Source: Deltaproteobacteria bacterium
Lineage (GTDB): Bacteria; Desulfobacterota; Desulfarculia; Adiutricales; Adiutricaceae
DNA length: 34,863 nucleotides
Direction: 5' to 3'
Assembly: GCA_031273455.1 (NCBI GenBank)
Contig: JAISRZ010000078.1
Span: forward strand, 1 to 34,863
Shown here: positions 1-8,855 of the stretch, one piece after another
How positions within the stretch are numbered: the first letter of the stretch is position 1
Layout of the letters: each line of letters opens with the position of its first letter
Notes under the pieces: generated by a model
Told to the model about the DNA's origin: nothing
The model's database searches: none
What the model saw: only the letters and a program-made list of their open reading frames with translations
Made by a program: the position numbers and the translations under genes

Positions 1-121
1 TAATTTGAACCTTATTGTATAATTAACCGTAATATTTTTAAGCCACGCGCCCGCCTTAGGCCAAAGGCTTTAAACGCGTCTACCCCAAGGTTTCTACCTT
101 AGCTTAAAACGAGACCGACTA

Positions 122-1798
122 ATGAGCGCCCTAAAGCCAAAATTTTTTAACGTCGCCGGTCCCTGCGATCCCACGAAGCATTACACGCTACCGGCCTTTC
201 CTAGGCTACCGGATGTCCAAAATCTGATAAAAGACGAACTCTATTTCGTCCTCCACGCCCCCCGCCAGTCTGGGAAGACCACGTCCATTAGGGCCGCGGT
301 GAAGCGGATAAACGAGGAAGGCTCGTATTACGCCCTGTACTGCTCTTTAGAGGAGCTTCGAGAGTGTACTGATAGAGACGAGACCATAAACCGCGTTGTG
401 GGCCAATTAGAAATCGCTTTAGCTCTGTCCAAAGTTGACGCCTTAAAAAAGGCCGCGAACGATGGTTTTTTGGAGGATCTAAAAGCCAAGGCTTACTTCA
501 GAGAATCCCCACTCAGACTCTGGCTGACTTTTCTATGTAATTGGCTGAAAAAAGATCTGGTTATTTTCTTTGATGAGGCCGACAGCCTCACCGAACAGCC
601 GCTTTTGTCTTTTTTGTCCCAATTAAGGAATGGCTACATGAATAGGGATGAGAACCCCTTTCCCCGCTCCATCGCCCTTATTGGTTTGGTGAATATTAGG
701 GACTATAAGGTCAAAATACGGCCCGAATCCGAAACTTTAGGCTCAGGTAGCCCTTTTAACATCATAACTAAGGCCCTGACCTTAGCTAACTTTACCCCAG
801 AAGAGATTAAGGATCTTTACAGCCAGCACACCGCGGGCACCGGCCAGGTCTTCTTAGACGAGGCCGTCCAAAGGGCCTATTACTGGTCCGAGGGTCAGCC
901 TTGGCTAGTCAACGCTCTAGCCCGCGAAGTGGTTGAGGAGATACTTAGAAAAGATTATGGGCCGACCATAACCGCGGGTCTGATAGACACGGCCGCCGAA
1001 AACCTGATTAAGCGACGGGATGTTCATATTGATTCACTTTTGGAGAAGCTTAAAGAGCCTAGGGTAGCCAGGGTCATGAACACGGTTATCTCTGGGACGA
1101 CCCTTAAAGCCTCAGTCTATGAAGATGATCGGAATTATTGCTTAGACTTGGGCTTGGTCGCCAAAGACGCGAAAGATAATCTTCGACCAGCCAACGCTCT
1201 TTACCAGGAAATGATTTTTAGGGATTTGACTGATAAAGTTCAAAGTCTTTTAGATAAAAACGTAGAACGAATCGCTTGGAATAACGGCGAAATAGTTTTT
1301 GTGTCGGATATTCTAAAACATTTTCAAGATTTTTGGCGGGAAAACGCGAGTTCTTTCCCATTAAGAATTAACGACCTTCAAATTGAAGCTTTCAAAGACA
1401 AAATAGCTGATTTAGAAAATAAAGATCTAATTACTGAAATATTAACTCTTGTTTCCCGTAAATATGACGAAGCGGTCTACACGATTATTTTGCTGGCTTT
1501 TCTCCAACGAGTCGTTAATGGGGGAGCCTTGGTCCATCGTCAGTTCGCCGAGGGGCGAGGAGCCGTGGATCTTAGAATCAGTTTTAAAAAACAAAAATAC
1601 TTAATTGAGCTCAAAATAAAGGGCCATTTAAGCCAGGAGAAAAGCCTGGATCAGTTAGCCCAATATATGGATTCCGCCGGCGCGAAGGAAGGCTGGCTAG
1701 TCATTTTTGACAAGGCCAAAAATAAGAGCTTGGCAAAGAAAATAACTTGGGAAACAATCAAGCGTCAAGAATTAACTATTCACATTGTTGGCTGTTAA
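122..1798 (+). CDS. AAA-like ATPase with C-terminal PD-(D/E)XK-like domain
   Basis: The protein has 558 residues. The N-terminus (FNVAGPCDP, then HYTLPAFPRLPDV) resembles the AAA-like ATPases often annotated only as 'ATP-binding protein'. A Walker A motif (APRQSGKTT) lies at residues 46-54 and a Walker B motif (LVIFFDEAD) at about 146-153. The last 80 residues carry a pattern typical of PD-(D/E)XK folds: Asp483, then Glu496-Leu-Lys498, followed by a QLAQYMD helix. Similar ATPase-nuclease proteins are found in mobile or accessory DNA, but their role is not established. It stands alone on the plus strand ahead of the rimP operon. The ATG at 122 has only a weak purine-rich ribosome site, and a -10-like TATAAT sits at 18-23. 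The domain assignment is fairly secure; the biological role (defence, mobile element or other) is unknown. Confidence 0.82.
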   Translation: MSALKPKFFNVAGPCDPTKHYTLPAFPRLPDVQNLIKDELYFVLHAPRQSGKTTSIRAAVKRINEEGSYYALYCSLEELRECTDRDETINRVVGQLEIALALSKVDALKKAANDGFLEDLKAKAYFRESPLRLWLTFLCNWLKKDLVIFFDEADSLTEQPLLSFLSQLRNGYMNRDENPFPRSIALIGLVNIRDYKVKIRPESETLGSGSPFNIITKALTLANFTPEEIKDLYSQHTAGTGQVFLDEAVQRAYYWSEGQPWLVNALAREVVEEILRKDYGPTITAGLIDTAAENLIKRRDVHIDSLLEKLKEPRVARVMNTVISGTTLKASVYEDDRNYCLDLGLVAKDAKDNLRPANALYQEMIFRDLTDKVQSLLDKNVERIAWNNGEIVFVSDILKHFQDFWRENASSFPLRINDLQIEAFKDKIADLENKDLITEILTLVSRKYDEAVYTIILLAFLQRVVNGGALVHRQFAEGRGAVDLRISFKKQKYLIELKIKGHLSQEKSLDQLAQYMDSAGAKEGWLVIFDKAKNKSLAKKITWETIKRQELTIHIVGC

Positions 1799-2138
1799 TT
1801 GTCGTTAAATTTTTAGCGCGTTGTTAGGCGATTATTCCTGGTTTTTACAGCTCATAAGGCTTTTTTTGAGCCTCGTTCCAGCTGGGGCGATGAGGGACTT
1901 TTTCTCTATTTAAGAACCAAGACCGATCTCTTGATTTAAATCTGTCCTAATAGGGCCTGGCTTTAACCACCGTCAAAACCCCTATCAGCCGGAACCCCAG
2001 ACCTTACTGGGAGCGCGGCGAATTAGTTTATCGCCGACTTGAGGCGAACTCAGCCATCAGCCATCGTCTTCAACCGTTGTCAGACAAGATTTCCGGGATT
2101 AAGCCAAAATTAGAATCGCCAAAAAAACCGCTAAAAAC
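1799..2138. other. Gene-free stretch downstream of the AAA ATPase
   Basis: No convincing coding region is visible on either strand. Translation in all frames gives only short pieces broken by stops, and I could not match any to a known transposase or other family. It may be eroded coding DNA. The next 420 bases are the promoter and leader of the rimP operon. Confidence 0.5.
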
Positions 2139-2167
2139 TTGACAAAGGTCTATTTTTCGTGTATTTA
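2139..2167 (+). promoter_or_regulatory. Sigma70-type promoter for the rimP-nusA operon
   Basis: A perfect -35 box TTGACA (2139-2144) is followed by a 17-bp spacer and a -10 box TATTTA (2162-2167). Transcription would start near 2174, giving a leader of about 385 nt before rimP. It is the only strong promoter pattern I found between the AAA ATPase and rimP. A role in transcribing the operon is inferred from position. Confidence 0.6.
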
Positions 2168-2286
2168 ACGATCGCCAAGTGGTTTGGCGCTTAGGCTCGG
2201 TGGGGCCCGATAGGTCCTTATTCATTAGTCTATTAATGGCTTAATGGGTTTAGTTGGGGGCCTAAAGACCACAGTTGATTGTTTTT

Positions 2287-2379
2287 CCGCCTAAGGCTTT
2301 GTGGTTAGCCTTTTAGACTATTTTTGTTGTCTAACTTTTTAGGCGGTGATAATGGATAGCCTTTTTGGCGAGCCATTAT
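2287..2379 (+). promoter_or_regulatory. Folded leader RNA upstream of rimP (three-way junction plus hairpin)
   Basis: The segment can fold into an 8-bp closing stem, CCGCCTAA (2287-2294) with TTAGGCGG (2339-2346). It encloses two arms: GGCT/AGCC (2295-2298 with 2307-2310), which has a D-arm-like loop, and TTAGAC/GTCTAA (2313-2318 with 2329-2334). A separate hairpin follows, ATAATGG (2349-2355) with CCATTAT (2373-2379). All lie in the predicted rimP transcript. In E. coli a tRNA gene (metY) heads the equivalent operon. This element is tRNA-like in its first two arms but lacks a T-arm and is too short, so I do not call it a tRNA. A regulatory role is inference. Confidence 0.45.
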
Positions 2380-2558
2380 GTTTGGTCTAGCCTTTGGCGT
2401 TGGCCCTTTAGGGCGATAATCTATATCGCTTTCTCTTTGGGGCCATTTGAGGCTAGTCGCCTGACCCTTCGCGGCCCAGGCGGTCTCTGGACAACTAATC
2501 CCTCTTATTTAAGAAGTGGGCCTTAAGCCCGCTTTCTTTTTTAATTAGGACCAAAAAA

Positions 2559-3146
2559 ATGGCTTCCAGCCAGAAAGCTCGCCCGAAGGCTCCCAAGAAA
2601 CCGCCCACTTTATCCGCGAAGGAGCTCCAAGACTTATTGGACAAAATCGTCTCGGTGGCTCCGAGCGCCCTCGGCCCTTTAGGCTTAGAGCTATTAAGTT
2701 TGGAGCCAGCTTTGGAAAACGGGCGGCGGATTATCCGGGTCTTTATTGACCATCCGGTCTCTAGCCCGCCTTTGGCTACGGGGGCTAACGCGGCCCTAGC
2801 TTTTAGCGAGACGACCCCGTTGGGCTCCAGGGTGACCATTGACGAGTGCGTGGCGGTGTCGAGAAAGCTTTCCGAGACCTTGGACGACCCCGCGACCGAG
2901 CTAAGCGCGGGTTACATTTTGGAAGTCTCCTCCCCGGGCTTGGATCATCGTTTAGCGACGGAAAAAGAGTTCCGGCGGTTCCACGGGCGGTTGGCTAAGA
3001 TTAAGTGGCCCGTGGACGGTAAGCTTATGGTTTTAAAAGGCCGGTTGGCCACGGCGGACGGGCCTTTACGGCTCATCACCCCCACGGGCGAGATAACCTT
3101 TGAGGCCAACGCGGACCTTAAAGCCGCCCTTATCCCCGAGATATAA
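2559..3146 (+). CDS. rimP: Ribosome maturation factor RimP
   Basis: RimP is needed for assembly of the 30S ribosomal subunit. The 195-residue protein has a basic, Lys/Pro-rich N-terminal extension of about 25 residues, then the RimP N-terminal domain (LGLELLSLEPALENGRRIIR, then VFIDHP). The family signature around VTIDECVAVSRKLSETLDD and LEVSSPGLDHRL follows, and the C-terminal SH3-like domain closes the protein. It is slightly longer than the usual 150-170 residues because of the extension and an Ala/Ser/Thr-rich insert after VFIDHP. It is the first gene of the operon and is followed by nusA after 241 bases. Upstream are a strong promoter and a folded leader. The ATG at 2559 follows TTAGGACC, a weak ribosome site. 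Confidence 0.93.
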   Translation: MASSQKARPKAPKKPPTLSAKELQDLLDKIVSVAPSALGPLGLELLSLEPALENGRRIIRVFIDHPVSSPPLATGANAALAFSETTPLGSRVTIDECVAVSRKLSETLDDPATELSAGYILEVSSPGLDHRLATEKEFRRFHGRLAKIKWPVDGKLMVLKGRLATADGPLRLITPTGEITFEANADLKAALIPEI

Positions 3147-3222
3147 GATGGGTGGCCCCCCAAAAGGGTTAAGGAGCTAAGGGCCGGACTTACCCCGCGC
3201 TGACCTTAATGATCTTAAAGCT

Positions 3223-3254
3223 TAAGGCTATAAAGCCTTACCGCTTTATGGCGG
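3223..3254 (+). repeat. Two consecutive hairpins between rimP and nusA
   Basis: TAAGGCT (3223-3229) pairs with AGCCTTA (3234-3240) around a 4-base loop. CCGC (3241-3244) then pairs with GCGG (3251-3254). There is no T-run afterwards, so this is not an obvious intrinsic terminator. It could be a processing site or a pause signal. The rest of the 241-base spacer shows nothing recognisable. Confidence 0.35.
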
Positions 3255-3387
3255 GGTGAAAGCCCGCGCGCGGCCACTTTGGCGTCCCAAAGGGCCATAA
3301 ACTAGCGGCCCAAAATGTCCCATGGCCTTAATCCAAACCCAGCGCCGACCGGGTTTTTCGCCCGTAGGTCGCCTTTAGGGTGATTTA

Positions 3388-4749
3388 ATGAATATTGACC
3401 TTAAACGCATAGTTGATCAGATAAGCCGGGATAAAGGCCTAGATAAGGCTGTCTTAATAGGCACTCTAGAGGAGGCCATTAGGTCGGCGGCTAAACGCAA
3501 ATATGGCATGAGCGACAACTTTGAGGTGACCTACAACGAGGAGACCGGGGATTTTGACATCTTTCGCTACAAAGAGGTGGTGAATGAGGTGACCGATCCC
3601 GAGACCCAGATCTCCTTGGAGGAAGCCAAAAAACTGGACAAAGACTCCTCCTTGGGCGAAGAGCTGGGCGTGAAGCTCGATCCCGCCAACTTTGGCCGCA
3701 TCGCCGCCCAATCGGCTAAGCAAGTCATTATCCAGCGCATGAAGGACGCTGAAAGGGACCTTATCTTTGACGACTACAAAGACCGGGTGGGCGAGATTGT
3801 CAATGGCACTATCCAAAGGGTCGATAAGGGCAACATCATTTTAAGCTTGGGCCGGGCGGACGCTTTACTTCCGGCTTCCGAGCAGATCCCCCGGGAAAAC
3901 TACTTCCATCGGGGCGAGCGGATTCGGGCTTTGATCATTGACGCTAAATTAGTCAGTCGGGGCCCCCAGATTATCCTTTCCCGCACCCATCCGGATTTTC
4001 TGGCGGCTCTGTTTGAGGCTGAGGTCCCGGAGATTAGCGAGGGCATCGTTAAAATAGTCTCCGTGGCTCGGGAGCCCGGGAGCCGCTCCAAGATCGCGGT
4101 CACCACTTTTGACAGCGAAATCGATCCGGTGGGGGCCTGTGTGGGTTTACGGGGCTCCAGGGTCCAAGGGGTGGTCCAAGAGTTAAAGGGCGAAAAGATC
4201 GACATTATCCCCTATAGCCCGGACGTGGTCCATTACGTGGCCAGCGCTTTAGCCCCAGCCGGGGTTTTACGGGTGGTGGTGGACGAGGAGGCCCGCTCTT
4301 TGGAGGTCGTGGTCCCGGATGAGCAACTGTCCTTAGCCATTGGCCGCAAAGGCCAAAACGTCCGCTTGGCCTCGCGCCTAGTGGGCTGGCGCATTGACGT
4401 TAAAAACGAGAGCAAATACCAAAGGGCCTTAAAAGACGGTTACCAATCGCTTCTAAGGTTGCCTGGGGTGGGTGAGGTCACGGCGGATCTGATCTTTGAG
4501 GCTGGTTACGGCTCGGCTCGGGATCTTTTGGAAGTCGGCCCGGAGCAGTTGGCCATGATCGAGGGCTTGGGGCCGGAAAAAGCCCAGCAAGTTTGGGAAG
4601 CGGCTCGGGCCTACGTGGAGAACTTGACCCAAAAAGACGCTGAGGAGGCCGCTAGAGAGGCCATGGCTCGCGATTTTTTCACCCAAAAAGCGGAAAGGGA
4701 GGCGGCCGGGGGGTCCCAAGGATCCAGCGGCCCAGAGGACAATGGCTGA
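3388..4749 (+). CDS. nusA: Transcription termination/antitermination factor NusA
   Basis: NusA binds RNA polymerase and nascent RNA and modulates pausing, termination and antitermination. The 453-residue protein shows the family order: an N-terminal polymerase-binding domain (1 to about 130), an S1 domain from about 135 (GEIVNGTIQRVDKGNIILSL), KH1 with VGLRGSRVQGVVQEL near 251, and KH2 with IGRKGQNVRLASRL near 317. A helix-hairpin-helix segment follows near 354 (LLRLPGVGEVTADLIF). The C-terminal tail is Gly/Ser/Glu-rich, and the protein lacks the long acidic repeats of the E. coli protein. It overlaps ylxR by 8 bases, which suggests translational coupling. The ATG at 3388 follows TAGGGTGA. 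The identification is secure. Confidence 0.97.
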   Translation: MNIDLKRIVDQISRDKGLDKAVLIGTLEEAIRSAAKRKYGMSDNFEVTYNEETGDFDIFRYKEVVNEVTDPETQISLEEAKKLDKDSSLGEELGVKLDPANFGRIAAQSAKQVIIQRMKDAERDLIFDDYKDRVGEIVNGTIQRVDKGNIILSLGRADALLPASEQIPRENYFHRGERIRALIIDAKLVSRGPQIILSRTHPDFLAALFEAEVPEISEGIVKIVSVAREPGSRSKIAVTTFDSEIDPVGACVGLRGSRVQGVVQELKGEKIDIIPYSPDVVHYVASALAPAGVLRVVVDEEARSLEVVVPDEQLSLAIGRKGQNVRLASRLVGWRIDVKNESKYQRALKDGYQSLLRLPGVGEVTADLIFEAGYGSARDLLEVGPEQLAMIEGLGPEKAQQVWEAARAYVENLTQKDAEEAAREAMARDFFTQKAEREAAGGSQGSSGPEDNG

Positions 4750-4990
4750 GCCCATCCGTTCTTGCTTAGGCTGTAAGGGCCGTTTTCCCCAAAGTCAATT
4801 GCGAAGGTTGGCTCTAAGGAAGGCCCCTTTGGGCTGGGCCGTGGTTTTTGACGACGCTCGGGCCATACCGGGCCGGGGGGCTTGGGTTTGTCGCGACAAT
4901 CAGCTCTGCCAGGAGCGGGCTTTTAAACCGGCCCGTTTGGCCGGGGCTTTTAAAATAAAAGATGGACCGGTGCGATTAATGACCGGATAG
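4742..4990 (+). CDS. ylxR: YlxR-family RNA-binding protein (RnpM-like)
   Basis: This small basic protein of 82 residues belongs to the YlxR (DUF448) family, which nearly always sits between nusA and infB. It shows the family hallmarks RSCLGCKGRFPQSQLRRL near the N-terminus and GRGAWVC in the middle. The Cys8-x2-Cys11 pair may be structural. A Bacillus-group member has been reported to bind RNase P RNA and modulate its activity; whether that applies here is unknown. It starts inside the last codons of nusA and is followed by infB after a 28-base gap. The family assignment is firm. Confidence 0.9.
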   Translation: MAEPIRSCLGCKGRFPQSQLRRLALRKAPLGWAVVFDDARAIPGRGAWVCRDNQLCQERAFKPARLAGAFKIKDGPVRLMTG

Positions 4991-5018
4991 TTATAAATTA
5001 CCTTTTTTAAGGGACAAG

Positions 5019-8000
5019 GTGTCGCAAGGTATGGGTAAAAAACGGATTCATGAGCTGGCCAAGGAGCTATCCATGACTAGCAATGAACTTCTCCAGCGTC
5101 TGGCTGAGTTGAAAATTATGCCCGGAGTTAAGTTGGGGGCTTCCAACAGCGTTGAGGAAAACGTGGCCGAGGAAATCCGAAGCCGTTTAGGGGCGAGGGC
5201 GGTCGGCTCGAGTAAATCTTCCGTGGTGGTTAAGCGCCGCAAAAAGGCGGACACGCCCGCGACTGAGGCCGCGACTGAGGCCGCGATGAGCGATTTTATG
5301 GTCCCGGCTCCCCAGTTTTACAGTCCAGAGCCTCTCGTCGAGCCGGACCCCGAGCCTTTGGCCCCGCCCGTTATGGAGGCGGCCCCCGCCCAGCCTAAGG
5401 CCCCGGCGGCCCCTAAGCCCCCGGCCAAGCCCGATCCCGTGCGCCTCAACCAAAGGCCCTTTGAGAAGGCCACCATTGTGGGGACGGCCAAGCCGACCAA
5501 AGCCGGGGAAGGGGCCAATCGGCCCACGCCCGATTTTTTGCGGCTTTCGCCCCAGGCCCCGACGCCTAGTGGCCCGCCGCCGCGTTTAAGCCCGGACAGC
5601 CGCCTTTCGCGACCCGGGGGGGCCGGTCCGGCCAAACCTGGAACCCCCGGCTTTGACCCCCGGGGTAAAGAGCGGTCGCTAGCGGCTTTGGACGAGGCGT
5701 TTAAAGAGCCGGTTAAAGACCAGCCCTTAGCCGCGAGCCCAGTGGGTTCCTTGACCGAGCCAGAGTTGACGGCCCCTGAGGCTCCTTCTAGCCCAACGGC
5801 GGCGGTTTTAAGCTCGGATCCGGTTGACCGAGGCGCGGACTCAACGGGGCCCGCAAGTTTAGAGCCGGTTAGCTTCAGCCCCACGGCCCCGGTCGAGCCT
5901 TTAAGCTCTCCGACCCAAGAGACCCCCACGACCCAAGAGACCCCTAGGCCCACGGCCCAGCGGGAGGTTACCGAGCCGCCTAAGGCCGCCCAAGGGGCGG
6001 ATTCCGGTTCGCCGAAACCCCCGGCGGCCCCAGGCTATAAGGACGTCCCCTATAAGGAAGGTTCGAGCGAAGGTCAATCCGAAAGGTTAGACCCCAACCG
6101 CGGGGAAAAAGCCCCGGGCCGGAAGTTCACTAGGGAGTTAAATCAGCCGCCCCAAGCCGCGGGCCAAGGCAAAGGCCGTTTTGAGGCGGCCACGGTGGTG
6201 GGCGTTAAACCCGATTGGCGGGGCGGGGCCAACCGTCCCGAAAGCCCGGCCGCCCGTTCTAGAACCGTCTCAGTGGGCGGTCGGCCCGAAGGCGAGGATC
6301 CCAACCGTCGGGGCTCTTGGCCCAGTCGGCCGGGCGGACCATCGCGACCTGGGGGGCCTAGCGGCGCTCCGGGTCAAACCAGACCTAGCGGCCCGCCGCG
6401 ACCCGGGGGGCCGCCTCGGCCCGGGCGCGCGGACGGTCTTACGCCCACGCCGCCTCCGGACGCGGAATCCAGAAAACGCGACCGCAAGAAGAAGGGCGGG
6501 GGCTCGGACCGGGGCGGTGAGGATTTTTCGGCCCGTCGCCGCCGGGAAGTGGTGGAGCGTTCGGAACTGTATCCCGAGGGCTCCACTGAGCGGTCCAGGA
6601 CCCGGAAACCCAAGTCCCCGAAGAAGTCCCAGGCCAAAACGGAAATCACCGTGCCCAAGGCCATTAAGCGGCGCATTAAGGTGGATGAGGTCATCACCGT
6701 TTCCGAACTGGCCCATCGCTTGTCCTTAAAGGCCGGGGACATTATTAAAAAGCTCATGTCCATGGGCGTCATGGCTGGGCTCAACCAGTCCTTGGATTTT
6801 GACACCGCCACTTTAGTGGCCGCCGAGTTTGACTACGAGGTGGAAAAATCGGCCTTTGACGAGGGCGTTTTCTTGCCTTTGCCGGACGTTGGGGAAAAGT
6901 ACGCCTTAACCTCGCGCTCGCCGGTCGTCACCATCATGGGCCACGTGGATCACGGGAAAACCTCGCTTTTGGATTACATCCGGAAGACCAAGATCCAGGA
7001 AGGCGAGGCTGGGGGCATCACCCAGCACATTGGGGCTTACCACGTCCAAGTGGGCGAAAGGTACATCACCTTTTTAGACACCCCGGGCCATGAGGCTTTC
7101 ACCTCCATGCGCTCTCGGGGGGCCCAGGTCACCGACATCGTTATTCTCATCGTGGCCGCCGACGATGGGGTCATGCCGCAAACCCGCGAGGCCTGCGACC
7201 ACGCCAAGGCGGCTAAAGTGCCCATTATCGTGGCCGTTAACAAGGTCGATAAACCCGGGGCCAACCCCGGGCGCATCCGCCAGCAAATGACCGAGTTAGG
7301 TTTAATCGCCGGCGACTTGGGCGGGGAAACGGTTTTTGTGGACATCTCGGCCAAAACCGGCCAAGGGGTGGACGAGTTATTGGAGATGATCTTGTTGCAA
7401 TCCGACGTCTTGGCCTTAAAGGCCCGGGGCGAAGGGCCCGCTCGGGGTCGAATCATTGAGGCTCGTTTGGACCGGGGTCGGGGGGCCATGGCCACCCTCC
7501 TAGTGGGCGAGGGCGTCTTAAAGCTGGGCGACCCGTACGTTTGCGGGGCCTTTTACGGGAAAGTCCGGGCCCTTTACAATGACCAAGGCCAAAAGGTCGA
7601 GGCCGCTGGGCCCTCCATTCCGGTGGAGATCCAAGGCATCTCCGGGGTGCCCCAGGCCGGGGACGAGTTTATCGTCATGGAGGACGAGAAACAGGCTCGC
7701 CAGGTCAGTCAGCACCGCTTAATGAAGCAACGGGAGAGCGTTTTAGTTAAGACCTCCAAATTAACCTTGGAGAACCTCTTTGACCACATTAAGGCCGGGG
7801 CGGTCAAGGGTCTGAACCTCATCATCAAAGCTGACGTCCAAGGGTCTTTGGAGGCCATTTTGGACGCGGTCGGGAAACTCTCCACCCCGGAAATCAAGAT
7901 TTCGGTCATCCACCAGTCCACGGGGGGGGTCTCGGAAACGGACATCATGTTAGCCTCGGCCTCCAAGGCTTTGATCATCTGCTTTGGCCTCCGGCCCACG

Positions 8001-8477
8001 GCCCAGATCCAAGAGTTGGCCGAGCGGGAGCAAGTCCAAACGCGGCACTATAACGTTATCTATAAGCTTTTAGAGGACATTAAGGAGGCCATGGCTGGTC
8101 TACTTGAGCCCATTAAGAGCGAAAGGATCTTGGGTCAAGCCGACGTGCGGGCCATCTTCACCATCTCCAAGGTGGGGCAAGTGGCTGGCTCCTACGTGAG
8201 CGAAGGGAAGATCCAACGCGGGGCTAGAGTTCGCTTGTTAAGGGACGGGAAAGCCATTTACGATGGCCGCGTTGGGTCCCTTAAGCGGGAAAAAGCCGAT
8301 GTGCGGGAAGTGACTAGCGGTCACGAGTGCGGTATTTGCTTAGACAACTTTTCGGACGTTTTAGTTGGCGATCGCTTAGAGACGTATCAGATTGAGGAAA
8401 CCGCGGCCACCGTGGATTTAATCAATGAGGCCGTGGAAAGGGCGGAGCAAGCCCGGCAGGAAGCGGCTCGGCCCTAA
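5019..8477 (+). CDS. infB: Translation initiation factor IF-2
   Basis: IF-2 is the GTPase that brings initiator tRNA to the 30S subunit and drives subunit joining. At 1152 residues it is long for the family. An IF2_N domain at about 5-55 (KKRIHELAKELSM) precedes a roughly 490-residue Pro/Ala/Gly-rich linker. A second IF2_N domain lies at about 555-605. The G domain has GHVDHGKT (about 641), DTPGH (687), NKVD (740) and SAKT (777), and the C-terminal beta-barrel domains follow. In the linker a motif (FEKATIVG...GANRP near 148; FEAATVVG...GANRP near 388) occurs twice. The start is GTG at 5019, with AAGGGA 4 bases upstream; ATG at 5031 is the alternative and has no well-placed ribosome site. The stop codon directly abuts the ylxP start. 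Confidence 0.97.
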   Translation: MSQGMGKKRIHELAKELSMTSNELLQRLAELKIMPGVKLGASNSVEENVAEEIRSRLGARAVGSSKSSVVVKRRKKADTPATEAATEAAMSDFMVPAPQFYSPEPLVEPDPEPLAPPVMEAAPAQPKAPAAPKPPAKPDPVRLNQRPFEKATIVGTAKPTKAGEGANRPTPDFLRLSPQAPTPSGPPPRLSPDSRLSRPGGAGPAKPGTPGFDPRGKERSLAALDEAFKEPVKDQPLAASPVGSLTEPELTAPEAPSSPTAAVLSSDPVDRGADSTGPASLEPVSFSPTAPVEPLSSPTQETPTTQETPRPTAQREVTEPPKAAQGADSGSPKPPAAPGYKDVPYKEGSSEGQSERLDPNRGEKAPGRKFTRELNQPPQAAGQGKGRFEAATVVGVKPDWRGGANRPESPAARSRTVSVGGRPEGEDPNRRGSWPSRPGGPSRPGGPSGAPGQTRPSGPPRPGGPPRPGRADGLTPTPPPDAESRKRDRKKKGGGSDRGGEDFSARRRREVVERSELYPEGSTERSRTRKPKSPKKSQAKTEITVPKAIKRRIKVDEVITVSELAHRLSLKAGDIIKKLMSMGVMAGLNQSLDFDTATLVAAEFDYEVEKSAFDEGVFLPLPDVGEKYALTSRSPVVTIMGHVDHGKTSLLDYIRKTKIQEGEAGGITQHIGAYHVQVGERYITFLDTPGHEAFTSMRSRGAQVTDIVILIVAADDGVMPQTREACDHAKAAKVPIIVAVNKVDKPGANPGRIRQQMTELGLIAGDLGGETVFVDISAKTGQGVDELLEMILLQSDVLALKARGEGPARGRIIEARLDRGRGAMATLLVGEGVLKLGDPYVCGAFYGKVRALYNDQGQKVEAAGPSIPVEIQGISGVPQAGDEFIVMEDEKQARQVSQHRLMKQRESVLVKTSKLTLENLFDHIKAGAVKGLNLIIKADVQGSLEAILDAVGKLSTPEIKISVIHQSTGGVSETDIMLASASKALIICFGLRPTAQIQELAEREQVQTRHYNVIYKLLEDIKEAMAGLLEPIKSERILGQADVRAIFTISKVGQVAGSYVSEGKIQRGARVRLLRDGKAIYDGRVGSLKREKADVREVTSGHECGICLDNFSDVLVGDRLETYQIEETAATVDLINEAVERAEQARQEAARP

Positions 8478-8855
8478 GTGTTAGTGGGGGTTCTGGAATT
8501 GACCTTGGAGCTAGCGGGCAACCACAGCTTAAAGGCCAAAAGAAAGGTCATTTCCAGTTTAATGGGGCGGGTAAAAGCCCGCTTTAACGTGGCCACCGCC
8601 GAGGTGGGGGCCCAAGATCGCCATGATCTGGCGGTTTTGGGCTTTACGGTCTGTGGGTCGGAGGCCAAGATCTTAAACAGCGTTTTGGACCATTTGCGGA
8701 ATTTTATTGAGGACAACGCCGAAGCCGAGGTGGTGGACATCATGATGGACTGCCAGGTTTGGGACGAATCGGAAACTTGGGGGGAGCGCTTAGACGATCC
8801 CGCCTCCCTGGACCATGGGGGCCTAAATGAGCCAGAGACGCCTGGAAAAGGTTAA
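8478..8855 (+). CDS. ylxP: YlxP-like protein (DUF503)
   Basis: This is a 125-residue member of the DUF503 family, found between infB and rbfA in many bacteria. Recognisable blocks are VLELTLELAGNHSLKAKRKV at the N-terminus, RFNVATAEVGAQD in the middle and GFTVCGSEAKIL later. The typical protein has about 95 residues; here the C-terminus runs about 30 residues longer and overlaps the start of rbfA by 29 bases. It begins with GTG immediately after the infB stop, so translation is probably coupled to infB. The biochemical function of the family is not established; a link to ribosome assembly is suggested only by gene order. Confidence 0.88.
   Translation: MLVGVLELTLELAGNHSLKAKRKVISSLMGRVKARFNVATAEVGAQDRHDLAVLGFTVCGSEAKILNSVLDHLRNFIEDNAEAEVVDIMMDCQVWDESETWGERLDDPASLDHGGLNEPETPGKG

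Noticed and set aside
2287..2346. A tRNA gene at the head of the rimP operon, like metY
   Set aside because: The fold lacks a T-arm, is only 60 bases long, has a 10-base loop in place of an anticodon loop, and has no spacer between the first two stems.
5318..5953. A 211-residue minus-strand frame inside infB
   Set aside because: It is antisense to the low-complexity, G+C-rich IF-2 linker, where long open frames arise by composition. It shows no family pattern and has no ribosome site.
6181..6729. Overlapping frames of 140-180 residues on both strands within infB
   Set aside because: They are Arg/Pro/Gly-rich translations of the same linker DNA in the wrong frame, with no recognisable domain.
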